Assembly: GCA_034440635.1 (NCBI GenBank)
Contig: JAOTON010001141.1
Span: forward strand, 655,001-719,000
DNA: 64,000 bases
Source of the DNA: Lepas anatifera
Lineage: Eukaryota; Arthropoda; Thecostraca; Lepadidae
Reading direction: 5' to 3'
In this document: in pieces, positions 49,801 to 57,296 of the stretch
How positions within the stretch are numbered: position 1 is the stretch's first letter
How the letters are laid out: every line of letters starts with the position of its first letter
Position numbers and translations under genes: made by a program
The notes under the pieces: generated by a model
Seen by the model: the letters and a program-made list of their open reading frames with translations, nothing else
Databases searched by the model: none
What the model was told of the DNA's origin: nothing

Positions 49801-52800
49801 AACTGCTTGTTTGGTTTGCTCCCAGTTATCGAACACTTGGCCGCTTCAAATCTTAGAAAACATTAGCAAAAGCCGTTATTGTTACGAGAGAGCGTTTCAA
49901 AACAGTTTCTCAAAATAATTTTTCAGACATGATGTTGGCAACCAAGTTTGCCTCAGCAATCTAAAGCTAAGCGAAAAACGTGCTGGAGAAACGTGTTGTG
50001 TTTCTGATCATGGCCGGGGGAGCAATAGGTAGCCAGCAATTAGCTTAAAACTGCCGAATCAAGTGTGTACAAATTCAATTACTGGGAGTCGTACATACAT
50101 ACATTTCGGAGGCTTGAAGAGCTGTCCATCTTGACTTACGCTGTACTAATAAACTTTCGGATTAGTTTGTCAAGCGATCAGTTTATAGCTTAGCACCTAT
50201 CACGTTTTTTGTTAGGTTTTTTTCTGTTCGTAAGGACTTCAAAATATTTGTATTTGCATACAGGCTATTAAAACTCAACTGCACTATATTTGACTCACAT
50301 ACGGAATGAGGCTACGGTACCATACAGTGCCAACGACGCACCAATCGGGTTTCTTATGCAACATGTGAGACCTGCTAGTGAAAACTTTCCGCACCTTTGA
50401 GAGTTGGTGCCCATAAAGTATATTGCAGCAATCCCACCTTAAAGCGTATCTAATGGATGCAACTTCAATCATCCAACTGTTCGCGGGCATTTGTCCATTT
50501 GAAGGCTAGTGAGTTGCATCCGGGCTTTTTTCCATAACGTCTCAATACATTTGCAGTCGGGGCCCTCTGGTTCTGCGTTCGTGTCCGCGAAGACTTTCGG
50601 CGACATCATTCCAGCTGGATGAATAAGGCTTGACATACCATGAATGGAGGCGATGGTCCATCTGTAGTCTCGTTTCTGTTGCACCATGCGCCGGCCCATC
50701 ACCATGCATGCATGGAAGGCATGTATGCCAAATCAGTGGAGTTCGTTGCATCATTAACCCTTTGATGTGCGGTTACTGGTTTTGGCGATGGTGTTTCTCG
50801 TTGGAGGGGAATGTAAATAGGCCTAGAGTTCGGGCGAAAGTCGTGTACTCCCTCAATACCCAACAAGCTTATTGGTTTTCCTGAAGAAATACGTTTCGGT
50901 TCGATGGCACCTCATCCCGTTTCAAAACGCGTGCGTAGCCCCGTGAGCTGATGAGAGAAACCGTCATAGTGTCCATAAATACATCTATACATACTCGTAT
51001 TCTTAGTGTAGGTTTCCTGAATACGCAATCTGAAAACAGATGGTTCACTATCGCTCTACTGCAGTAAAAAATGTGGCGTTCCGTGGTCACAGAAGATCTA
51101 TTGTGTATTGAAGTCAAAATTATGCGATCTCCTATCCCGTAATTTAGCTATCTCTAGTAAAGTTTTTATTAGAAGAAATAGCGACTGATTATCCCGCGGA
51201 CAGCCAGCAGCAGGCACAATATATTGCAGAACAGCCGGCTTTGGAAGTCAACCCCGAACGGTAGCGCAGGAGAATTTTTCACGTCCATATTGTGAATCGT
51301 AAAGTAAAAATCCGAAAATTAAAGGGAGAAACTTTCCTGAAAATGTTTAGCAGTTCATGACTGTGGAATGACGACATCGTATTAATTGTAACAGTGGACT
51401 AATTTCAATGTCTTTAAACTGTTTTTGTCCAATATGTGATACTTGTCAGCCACGTGAGATTTTTTTGCCTCCGTTCCTCGTCTCTGGGCCATAATAGCCA
51501 CGGTGTATTGTAGAAGTGTCCTCTGGTGAGAATACAAATACCTAGAAACCGTAGACTATGCCTAACTGATAGCGCCCAGCACTGTTTATCCTGAAGTCAC
51601 ATCCCGTTCTCTGAAACCGTCTTCTTCAACTGCATACCACCATTCAAAGCTCAGGAATACTATACTACTACTTATAAGCTTATATACTACTTATAAGGAA
51701 TATTATACAACTACTTCAAAGCTACAGGAATACGATACAATCAGCACCATCAACGTCAAATAGGCCTCATATGGATTTTCTGTGCTGGAGGGCAGTGGGA
51801 GCTTCACTGGAGCGTCCACGCCCGGGTATATCTGTTCCACATCTGGGTCGTCAGCGGCATTCCTCAGGCCGTCCGCATTGGTCCCAACACCGCCGGTTGC
51901 GTCAGAAACGTGCTATGGACGGGAGTACGTGGATACGGACGGTCAACAGACCACGGGGACCACGTAGCTACCGTCTTGTCTTCAAACGGATCTGACGATG
52001 TTTGTTGGTGGATATTTTTTATTTTTTTTATAAATTTTTTCCAAGTTGTTCCCAGTTAGACTGTTGGCGTCGGAGTCTCATTAAAGTCATCAAGGGACTT
52101 GTCACGGAGACCCCGACCCCACCACCCGAACGAGCAACTCCCAATGAGGGGCTGAGGCCATTGTGAAAGTCTGCATTGGGCTTTCTAGTTGATATGCGTT
52201 GCGATACAAATTTATATTCAAAGGGTAAAATGCTCTAAAATGATCAAAGGGTAAAATGCTCTTTCTGGCAATTATTTGGGAAAAACATATATCTCGGAAT
52301 AACGTTCATTCTTTGGAAACCACCTGCGGACGGCTAAACAGAGACTGAACGCTGAATAATCCTAATTGTATAGCATTTTATATCTACTTGCAAGTCAATA
52401 TTCTGTGTAGACCTTGGATGATAGAAACCTTAAAGGATGCTAAAATGGTCGATCTACTTACCAATCGCGTTGGCAGTAAGCCACTCTCCCTAAAATTAAA
52501 TCAGATGGGCATAAAAAGATATTAGCACTGAGCCACACGACGCCCAAAGAAGAAGCAGCTTTAGGTAGTCATTACAACAAGGTCGAAAGCTTCTCAATAG
52601 CAACCATGGAATATCACTACGGGAATTATGAGTTTGAAGCGATGCGAGTGCGTTAACCGCTGACAGGTGGAACAACGTGACTATAGGATGCTAAAATGTT
52701 ATTTGGTTTATGGTATCGAGTCCAATATAGAAAATTAGTTATATACCTATTCGGGTGTAGTCTATCCTCAGAGTATTTATAATTCAGGAGGCACCACACT

Positions 52801-55800
52801 GAGAGAAAAATTGAGTCCTTTTGGATAAACTGAGTCGGTGCTGAAAGCGAGTCTGCATTCTGGTGTCAAACTCGGTTGGAATCAGGCAGAATCAGGCTCA
52901 TTGTATTCCCGTCGCAGACTCAATGTAAGCTCTTGGACTAGATTGAGTCCAGCACGTAGTGTTTTCTGAAGCTCATAGAATGATCACCGTAAGCTCGGGA
53001 ATAAAATGTCTGACGACTGGTTTCAAATGATTCTTCACTCGGTATAGAAAAACTCCACGGCATCAATGTATTCCATCAGCAAAATCGTCATGGAATTATT
53101 ATATTCCAGCTCTCCACGAGACATGGTTTAGAAAAATATGCCCCTCCACTCAACACGACAACTGAGTTCGATGCAGGCCTCAAACGAAACCGCCTCTTTT
53201 GAGTCTGCATTTGGCATAAAATCAGTCTAGTAGCAAAACTGATGCTGGTATAATTGTAGTCTGTGTGGCATACTTTGAGTCGTGCCTGGGGTTTCATTTG
53301 GTTCACTAGATGTTCCGCGGTAGTCTTCGTGTTTTTTTTATTAAATTGAAACTTTCTGTAAAGATGTTACTTATCGTGCTGTTGTGGCCTTGCTATTACA
53401 TTAACTTTGTCTAATGATAATGAGCGTAATCCAATTTGTTTACAGTTGTCTACTTCAGCCTAAAAATAGCATAATCATAACTTTGTATTAGGACACAAAA
53501 ATTAAACAGCAATCACGTTCACCATTTTTTCGGACACACATGAAATGCCTTTAATGAACAGTCCTCTCCCATATCGCCCAGGAGCGGTCCAGGCTTACAA
53601 TTCAAGCACATACCGCTGTCGTCAGAGATAGCAGCCCTCGTTTACTTTGGATATATAAATATGATTGTAGACATGTTTGGCTTCAAAGTATCCCGTCATG
53701 GCTGAAAAAATCTCATTCTGTGCACGATATTGTACAGAATGAGACTTACCTCTGTCCAGCGATGGACGTGCGTTCAGAGGCTCCTGTGAAAATCCTTCCA
53801 ATCTTTTTAAGTGCCCCTAATCTGTGCTCAAAGTGAGCTTAAAACGACCTTTAGAACACGTGGGTGACTGTATCCAACAGTAACAGATGCTTTTCACTAC
53901 TTCATCAACTTTGCATAGCAAGGGCTGTTCTGCGCGAGGCCAAACTTGGGGCTTCAGTGCATGTTGCCGTCATCTAGCTGACACACATGGACTCCTGGTT
54001 TTGGCCACCAGTACAATGAATGCCTGAACCTTTTGCAGCCCCAGTATGCTTTATCACTTTCGTTAGCTCTCAGCGGAGTCTGTCGGTCATCAGACTCAGC
54101 TTAAGCTTCTTTTCTTGATCCATTATCACCGCTAGGTCCGTCAATGTGGCTTCTCCCGTAAACCATGCCAAATGCAGCGTGGCTTCTTCAGGTTCCTCAG
54201 GTCAAAACCTGAGTTGGATCGATGTAGAAGCACGTGCCAACGTAAAGTGAAAAGGGTCAGCTATTCTCCTCAAATTTCGCTTGGATCACAACGCCAAAGC
54301 TTTGTGGCCAGCTCTGCGTGCGATGGCAGGAACACTGAAGATGGCGCGAAACGGCGAGTAAGTTTTCTCAATCACGGGTCGAGCACGCGCACGCAATCTC
54401 CGGATACGCTTTGACGTGGGATCAAAATACACTGCGGTTTCGAATGATTCTGCAGCTAAAGCTCCCATATTCCTGGTTATTTCTGGTGAAAGAATATATT
54501 GATTCCTAGTATAAAGTGAAACTTTGATGAGGATATTAAAAGCTCTTTGAATTTCGTGGTTAGAAAAGGTCGAGCACCTATGGGTAAAATGATGCTTTGT
54601 GGTCTAAAAAAGATCCCACTTGTAATACCATATTGGTATCATATTAAGCTTCTTCCCACCATGTTTAGAAGCCAAGAACCATTTTAAGCTGTCAAGGCCT
54701 ACAAAAACACTTCCTGTGCTGGAATTATGCTGGGAAGACGATCTAATGAGAGCAAGCATGCTCAAATGTTCCTTTAACAAGGTTTCAGGGCATCATTTTA
54801 TGCTCGAGCAGACCGTGATTCCGGATTAGATAGAGCACATAGGAATAAAAATTTCTCTCAGTGCATGTCGGACCCGAGTCTCTGGTGACAATCGAACCGA
54901 CCATGGAAGCCGACCTCGAACCGAGGGCGGCTTTTATGAGAGACCCACATCTGACCTTATATCTCTTGTATTTTCAAGGATACTAAATCCCAAATAGTTA
55001 TATAAGTAACTCACCCGAAGATTACCGCAAGGAGAACTTAAGGATCATGCAGCTTTTGGTGCGTAGGTAGAGGTAATAGCTTAGCTATATGCAGCCTTCC
55101 ATGCAGAACACAGCAACTGCACGAAACTGAACCATGCAAACTTTATTTCAATGAAGGAAACTGTTCGTAAAGACCTGCATACATCTCCACAGCTCCACAC
55201 AATATCCTGACATTTAAATGTCATACTATTGTTTCGCGGTTGTCTGCTTAAAAGAAGAAGAAAAACAGTTCAATGTGTTTTACAAATCATCGATGCAAGA
55301 CAGGAAACAATATTTGCATTATTTACAGAAGCATTTTAAAGATTGGCGTGGGTTTATTTATCAGTACATACATCGGGGTTATTAATAATGTGACAAAGAA
55401 TAGATGACTCCAGCGGCCCAGTGCCTTCATCTGCTGCAGAATGGCTTATTATCGATCCAATGGTAGCTGGTACATAGCAATTTACATTTCACGAGGACTT
55501 TAAAAGCTAATCTAACATTTGAAAGAGTACCTACATAGATTTTGGAGTACTGTACCAAAGAGCATGACATTTATGATTTGTTAATTGGCTTTTCTCCTCG
55601 AATTCTTTATGCAAAATATATTAAACTCGCAATGATTATATATTTGAGCACAGCCATTCCTCAGAACATTCATGCATGCAATGAGTGCTGTCGACCGGCA
55701 GCTGCCTCCATTCCCTTCAATCAGCGGAATAGGAGTGTAATGACTGCGTTCTTGACTTTCACGAGAGTCTGGCAATCAGAATAGCGTTGTTTAAAATATC

Positions 55801-56872
55801 CATATAAGACATGTTCTTGTCACAGTACAGCCCGTCTTCTACAGGCGCCGCGGAGTACTGCGAAGTGAGGATATTTGTATCGTTCAAACTGCATTAAGCA
55901 AGTTTGACAGATTAACGAGATGTCATCATTCCCGATAAGACTTTATCAAATGCTGTGGCAGGATCGTATCAGTTCAAAATCAATTAACTCATGGTCAGGT
56001 CAAGGTCACCTGGTTTTTCAGTAGAACTTTGATTCTAATAGAGTTCTTGGTAGGTCCTAGCAAGATAATAGTATAATCATGATGGTTATGTGGGGTCGCT
56101 AATCATGTTCCTCTTGAACGAGACATTCTTGATTGGTGAGATCCGTAATATTGTGAGGTCTGTGATATAGGGAGAACCATGATATTGTAGGATAACTGTT
56201 CTGCACAGCGTATTTTTTAAAATTTGTTGCGGGGACCAAAGGAAAAAGGTACATATGTGAGTTAAAAGAGGCACATCTCAGAAATCGGAAGGGCGTTCTT
56301 GTTTTATTTATCAAAGATATTTCTTGCTCACACAATTTTCTCTGTGAGGGGCCATAATAGCTGTCAGCAAAGGGCACAATAGCTCTTACCGGATGGGGAA
56401 CATGTATTCAGTTCTTCCGAACTAGAGGGGAACTGGTCCCCATTGGAGACAAATCCGAAGGGCTGGGGGCCATTGACAGTGCCGAGGAGAAAAGATGGTC
56501 TTCCCCCTCTTTAATCAAAATAATGCTTCATGATTGACTAACTAGGGATGATTCGGTCGTCGGTAAAACAACACTTTTTATATTTTTGTCCGCTTCCAGG
56601 GTAGGTATAGGTATCTTTGTTGGTGACAAATGTACCAACTGCACCAGTGGCAAACACTAGGCTGTTGCTAATAATCTGAAAAAGTACAATAAAAAGCAAA
56701 TTAACACCAGCTGTGTGGGTCCCGAATCCGTCCAACTCGGACGTCCGTTTCAGTCACGTGACATTGAGACCGACTCACCCCCTGTGGGCGCAGACACCAG
56801 CAGGTGCAGCAGCAGCAGCAGCACCAAACCACTGCGGCCACCGCGCCACTCCACCCACGGCCGGGCGGCCAT
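18082..56872 (-). CDS. Duox: Dual oxidase (Duox), N-terminal five coding exons; 3' part outside window
   Basis: Duox is a membrane NADPH oxidase that makes hydrogen peroxide at the cell surface. It has an extracellular N-terminal peroxidase-like domain, EF-hands and a gp91phox-type core. Five minus-strand exons (56872-56779, 30883-30797, 23288-23127, 21312-21125, 18283-18082) join in frame to 244 codons plus one base. The product has a signal peptide (residues 1-31), then RYDGWYNN at about 44-51, [10 protein letters not shown] at 113-122, TGQSPN and PREQ near 168-177, and [16 protein letters not shown] at 184-199. These motifs and their order are those of the Duox peroxidase domain. Intron phases are 1, 1, 1, 0, then 1, and all agree at the joins. 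The serine at residue 120 sits where true animal peroxidases have the distal histidine, as is usual in Duox. The EF-hands, transmembrane and oxidase parts are not in the window. A peroxidasin is less likely, because the wording around FFGQVV and RYDGWYNN is Duox-specific. Confidence 0.93.
18329..18608. mobile_element. hAT-like MITE next to Duox exon 5
   Basis: It begins CAGAGGCGGATCTGGG and ends CTGGATACTCCGG, and is flanked by TGTTCTGT at 18321-18328 and again at 18609-18616 (8-bp duplication). The interior resembles the element at 7874-8162 (GGGGGCG words, GTGACCATTTCAGGG). It lies 45 bases upstream of the exon 5 acceptor, beside the presumed branch-point region. Confidence 0.7.
18609..20199. 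other. Duox intron 4 sequence, no feature recognised
   Basis: No coding segment or clear repeat. The open frames are all under 85 codons and do not resemble known proteins. Confidence 0.35.
20200..21004. mobile_element. AGGTCA-rich TTAA-type element (subfamily 2, copy 1)
   Basis: The sequence is reverse-complement related to 62399-63245. Shared landmarks include CTAGAAGAGCTAGATCAAGTT, the GGGTCAGCTCAGGTCAA block, and the terminus TTACCCCGGGACCGTC read on the minus strand. It carries many AGGTCA/TGACCT words (for example 20455-20515 and 20640-20660). Its right end lies about 120 bases from Duox exon 4. The left end is not resolved. Confidence 0.6.
21125..21312 (-). CDS. Duox: Duox coding exon 4
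   Basis: This 188-base exon (phase 1 in, phase 0 out) encodes [19 protein letters not shown], then [20 protein letters not shown] and [11 protein letters not shown]. Its first bases complete the FFGQ motif begun in exon 3. The SSE triplet occupies the position of the D-H-D distal site of canonical heme peroxidases. The donor is CAG/GTCGGT, weaker than the other four in this gene. The acceptor GGATGGCAG has a poor pyrimidine tract. Confidence 0.93.
21313..23126. other. Duox intron 3; solo TTAA-type terminus
   Basis: At 21573 TTAACCTTTTTCCGGCGGGG is followed by a GGGGGC/GCCCCC palindrome, like the termini of the TTAA elements elsewhere. No partner end was found. The remainder is AT-rich and featureless. 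Confidence 0.4.
23127..23288 (-). CDS. Duox: Duox coding exon 3
   Basis: This 162-base, phase 1 to phase 1 exon encodes 53 full codons. Visible motifs are [19 protein letters not shown], then [10 protein letters not shown] and [18 protein letters not shown]. The acceptor is CCCGCAG followed by AGCAG. Only the first AG keeps the frame, since C from exon 2 plus AG gives glutamine. The donor is GTGAGA. The pattern YADGVY plus RPSPRKLS is typical of invertebrate Duox. Confidence 0.93.
23289..24397. other. Duox intron 2, proximal part, no feature seen
   Basis: No recognised repeat or coding segment. Confidence 0.35.
24398..24830 (+). repeat. 18-bp GC-rich minisatellite, about 24 copies
   Basis: The unit is approximately GGTCGGTCCGAGCGGGRC, with one out-of-register segment near 24480-24492. 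Because 18 is a multiple of three, every frame without a stop stays open. The plus strand yields a 191-codon frame reading SER-GR-SER, and the minus strand an RSD-rich frame. I regard these as repeat artefacts. Confidence 0.92.
24827..24863. repeat. Perfect inverted repeat at the end of the minisatellite
   Basis: Twelve-base arms AGTCGCGATCTC and GAGATCGCGACT flank a 13-base spacer. The hairpin closes the array exactly. Confidence 0.8.
25140..25231 (-). mobile_element. tRNA-derived SINE head (family D)
   Basis: The minus strand reads GGTGGCGCAGTCGGTTAGCG (A box region) and GGTCACGAGGTCAATCCC (B box region) at tRNA-like spacing. No matching acceptor stem is seen, so a SINE is more likely than a tRNA gene. 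Confidence 0.5.
25580..25870. repeat. TGACCT/AGGTCA-rich repeat fragment
   Basis: Dense TGACCTTGA and CCTTGAACTT words match the interior of the TTAA elements, without recognisable termini. Confidence 0.55.
26430..27115. repeat. Long CT microsatellite with CTCA and CGTCTC variants
   Basis: Seven CCGTCT units are followed by almost 680 bases of CT with interspersed CTCACT and GACACT. It is GA-rich in the Duox transcript (intron 2). The Arg/Glu-rich open frames on the minus strand are artefacts. Confidence 0.97.
27116..29009. other. Duox intron 2, no feature seen
   Basis: Ordinary AT-rich sequence. The longest frame (109 codons, 28392-28721, plus) is not recognisable. Confidence 0.35.
29010..29860. 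mobile_element. TTAA-flanked, AGGTCA-rich inverted-repeat element (subfamily 1)
   Basis: The left end TTAACACGCGCATTGACGGG is mirrored by the right end CCCGTCAATGCGCGTGTTAA. Both ends carry the palindrome GGGCGGGTACCCGCCC. The left end additionally has an internal partial duplication of GCATTGACGGGG. TTAA sits at both outer edges. The interior has many AGGTCA/TGACCT half-sites (for example 29325-29395 and 29680-29725) and a CGGCGGCG/CGCCGCCG palindrome near 29775-29795. No transposase frame is present, so it looks like a non-autonomous piggyBac-type element. Confidence 0.8.
29861..30645. other. Duox intron 2, no feature seen
   Basis: No recognised element. A 134-codon minus frame (30650-30246) has no domain. 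Confidence 0.3.
30646..30738. repeat. CT microsatellite just downstream of Duox exon 2
   Basis: CT/CTTT runs start about 58 bases after the exon 2 donor on the transcribed strand, where they read as GA-rich. Confidence 0.9.
30797..30883 (-). CDS. Duox: Duox coding exon 2
   Basis: This 87-base exon follows the acceptor TTTATTCCCCAG and precedes the donor GTGAGT. It encodes the start of the mature ectodomain, including [19 protein letters not shown], the hallmark opening of Duox peroxidase domains. It enters with two bases and leaves with one base (phase 1 to phase 1). A CT-rich tract (GA-rich in the transcript) begins about 58 bases into the following intron. Confidence 0.92.
30884..42999. 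other. Duox intron 1, distal half: no gene recognised
   Basis: This long stretch holds no recognised exon. Notable items are a 108-codon plus frame at 31635-31961 (unrecognised), a CT run at 34801-34845, and GC-rich, CpG-rich islands at about 36265-36500, 40550-40870 and 41000-41280 that carry several overlapping open frames without a dominant one. Scattered TCAAGGTCA words occur, for example near 34630 and 39655. Confidence 0.4.
43001..43195 (+). mobile_element. tRNA-derived SINE (family B)
   Basis: The A box GGGTGGCTTAGTGGATAGC and the B box GGTCCCGGGTTCAAGTCC are well preserved. A body of about 120 bases follows. It is the best-preserved head of the family also seen at 985-1140. Confidence 0.6.
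43235..43385 (-). mobile_element. tRNA-derived SINE remnant (family B)
   Basis: On the minus strand a B-box word GGGTTCAAACCCC is followed by a body ending in GGCGACACCATATG. It shares the TGGTGTCGCCA signature with 985-1140 and 47795-47945. Confidence 0.45.
43743..44118. mobile_element. 376-bp MITE with 25-bp inverted termini
   Basis: The ends are near-perfect 25-base inverted repeats (one mismatch) containing CAGCGGGTCATTTTTGTCC. The interior does not encode protein. The left outer edge is TTAA; the right edge is not. A related single end lies at 45829. Probably piggyBac-like, but this is unproven. Confidence 0.75.
44119..46630. other. Duox intron 1: no gene; G-tracts and a solo MITE end
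   Basis: G runs lie at 44579-44590 and near 44672-44680. At 45829-45852 is a copy of the 43743 terminus (CAGCGGGTCATTTCTGTCC), with a weak partner near 45968-45985. A GC-rich segment at 46115-46390 has three overlapping frames and no recognisable domain. Confidence 0.4.
46650..47040 (+). mobile_element. LINE 3' end (C-terminus of ORF2 plus 3' UTR)
   Basis: The plus strand reads [20 protein letters not shown] then [10 protein letters not shown] and stop at about 46824. This is the R-T-x-x-A-K-x-S-F-x-x-x-G-x-x-x-W-N pattern that closes many LINE reverse transcriptases. The following stretch ends in a degenerate ATCTACATCATT-type repeat tail. It is strongly 5' truncated. Confidence 0.6.
47041..47794. 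other. No feature seen
   Basis: No recognised coding or repeat element. Confidence 0.3.
47795..47945 (-). mobile_element. tRNA-derived SINE remnant (family B)
   Basis: On the minus strand GTGGGGGAAGAGCATCCGCC and GACCCGGGTTCAAATCCCCG form tRNA-like A- and B-box regions. The body ends in TGGCGACACCGTATG, shared with 985-1140 and 43235-43385. Confidence 0.5.
48683..49141. mobile_element. 459-bp TTAA-flanked MITE (copy 2)
   Basis: The inverted ends are TTAAAGGGAATGTGGCACC and its complement, with TTAA at both edges. It has the same length as the copy at 11221-11679 and lies in the opposite orientation. The interior is conserved, including an ATTGG/CCAAT word, TGACGTCA (48893-48900) and an ACAACAATGGCCGCC block. 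Confidence 0.82.
49142..49696. other. No feature seen
   Basis: Intron 1 sequence without recognised content. Confidence 0.3.
49697..50104. mobile_element. Inverted-repeat MITE, about 408 bp
   Basis: Imperfect 40-base inverted ends begin ATGTATGTATGT and share AATTGA and TACAC blocks. Further inside, TATTGCTCCC (49786) and GGGAGCAATA (50019) mirror each other. No coding content. Confidence 0.55.
50105..51770. other. No gene seen; solo TTAA-type end
   Basis: TTAACCCTTTGATGTGCGG at about 50755 resembles a TTAA-type transposon end, but no partner was found. Short TACTACTTATAAG repeats lie at 51660-51705. Confidence 0.35.
51771..51995 (+). other. Coding-like GC-rich segment, possible exon
   Basis: Two overlapping plus frames are open. 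The one from 51782 reads Ser/Thr/Gly-rich sequence ending [18 protein letters not shown] and stops at 51965. GC content rises above its surroundings. No domain was recognised and no clean splice sites were seen, so this is only a candidate. Confidence 0.2.
52024..52155 (-). mobile_element. SINE family A, 5'-truncated copy 3
   Basis: It contains the TTTATAAATTT tail side and the TTGTCACGGAGACCCCGACC block of the family, and stops before the tRNA head. Truncation at the 5' end is typical of reverse-transcribed insertions. Confidence 0.75.
52156..52796. other. No feature seen
   Basis: AT-rich intron sequence. Confidence 0.3.
52797..54863. mobile_element. Possible 2.07-kb DNA transposon with CACTGAGAGAAA ends
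   Basis: CACTGAGAGAAAAATT at the left is mirrored by AATTTCTCTCAGTG at the right. The left 500 bases hold many GAGTC/GACTC words. Minus-strand sequence near 54150-54000 has short protein-like stretches but no recognised transposase. No convincing target-site duplication was found. Confidence 0.4.
53711..53744. repeat. Hairpin-forming inverted repeat
   Basis: Arms TCTCATTCTGT and ACAGAATGAGA (11 bases, perfect) flank a 12-base spacer. Confidence 0.8.
54864..56778. other. Duox intron 1, 5' part: no feature recognised
   Basis: No regulatory element could be assigned. The word TCAGGTCAAGGTCACC lies near 55996. A minus frame at 56735-56538 has a hydrophobic stretch but no splice support. Confidence 0.35.
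56779..56872 (-). CDS. Duox: Duox coding exon 1 (signal peptide)
   Basis: The start ATG at 56872 has G at -3 and G at +4. It opens a 31-residue secretion signal: a basic N region (residues 1-13), a run of leucines (16-25), then a small-residue region ending in SAPTG. The exon ends with one extra G before a consensus GTGAGT donor (phase 1). That G completes a glycine codon with the GT that opens exon 2. The frame is open upstream to an ATG at 57148, so a longer N terminus is possible. I prefer 56872 because it places the hydrophobic core directly after a short charged stretch. Confidence 0.8.
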
Positions 56873-57160
56873 GACTACCAAGCCCGTCCTGCTCCGCAAA
56901 TCCCGGCAAACACCTGCGCTCATCTCAGGAGCACGCGCGCACGGCACGGCACCTCCTCTGAACCACGACCGAGCGCGACTGGCCGCCGCCGCTGCCGCCG
57001 CTACAATCGCTGGTGGCTCGCTGACGGGTCCGGTCTGCTGCCCAGACCGACTCCGGCTCCGGCCCCGGGGGCATCGCCGCTCAACACCGGCGCTCCGCAC
57101 AAACTGCACGTGTGACATGTCTGCAGCTGTTTGGAGGAATCGGTGCAAGTGGGGAGGATT
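56873..57160 (-). promoter_or_regulatory. Duox: CpG-rich segment upstream of the Duox start, candidate 5' UTR/promoter
   Basis: The segment directly 5' of the Duox ATG is strikingly GC- and CpG-rich compared with its AT-rich surroundings, and it holds GCC/GCN runs. No TATA box was evident. The in-frame ATGs here (57148 and others) lie before the signal peptide. I infer that transcription starts in or just beyond this segment, but nothing in the sequence fixes the exact start. Confidence 0.4.
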
Positions 57161-57164
57161 GTTA

Positions 57165-57293
57165 GTAGCGAAGAGGTCCTATATTATCTTTGGTGTTTTA
57201 TGTTTGCTGTTAGAGTTACGAGCCCATAGAGTAGCGAAGAGGTCCTAGATTATCTTTGGTGTTTTATGTTTGCTGTTAGAGTTACGAGCCCAT
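57165..57293. repeat. 66-bp tandem duplication
   Basis: The block starting GTAGCGAAGAGGTCCTA occurs at 57165 and again at 57231, almost identical, including TTACGAGCCCAT. It lies about 300 bases upstream of the Duox ATG on the minus strand. Confidence 0.92.
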
Positions 57294-57296
57294 TTA

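Noticed and set aside
51771..51995. Confident exon call
   Set aside because: The frame is coding-like, but splice sites and homology are lacking, so it was kept only as a low-confidence candidate.
56538..56735. Minus frame with a hydrophobic segment as an alternative Duox first exon
   Set aside because: It lies inside intron 1 and has no donor that fits the exon 2 phase. The 56872 start with a GTGAGT donor fits exactly.
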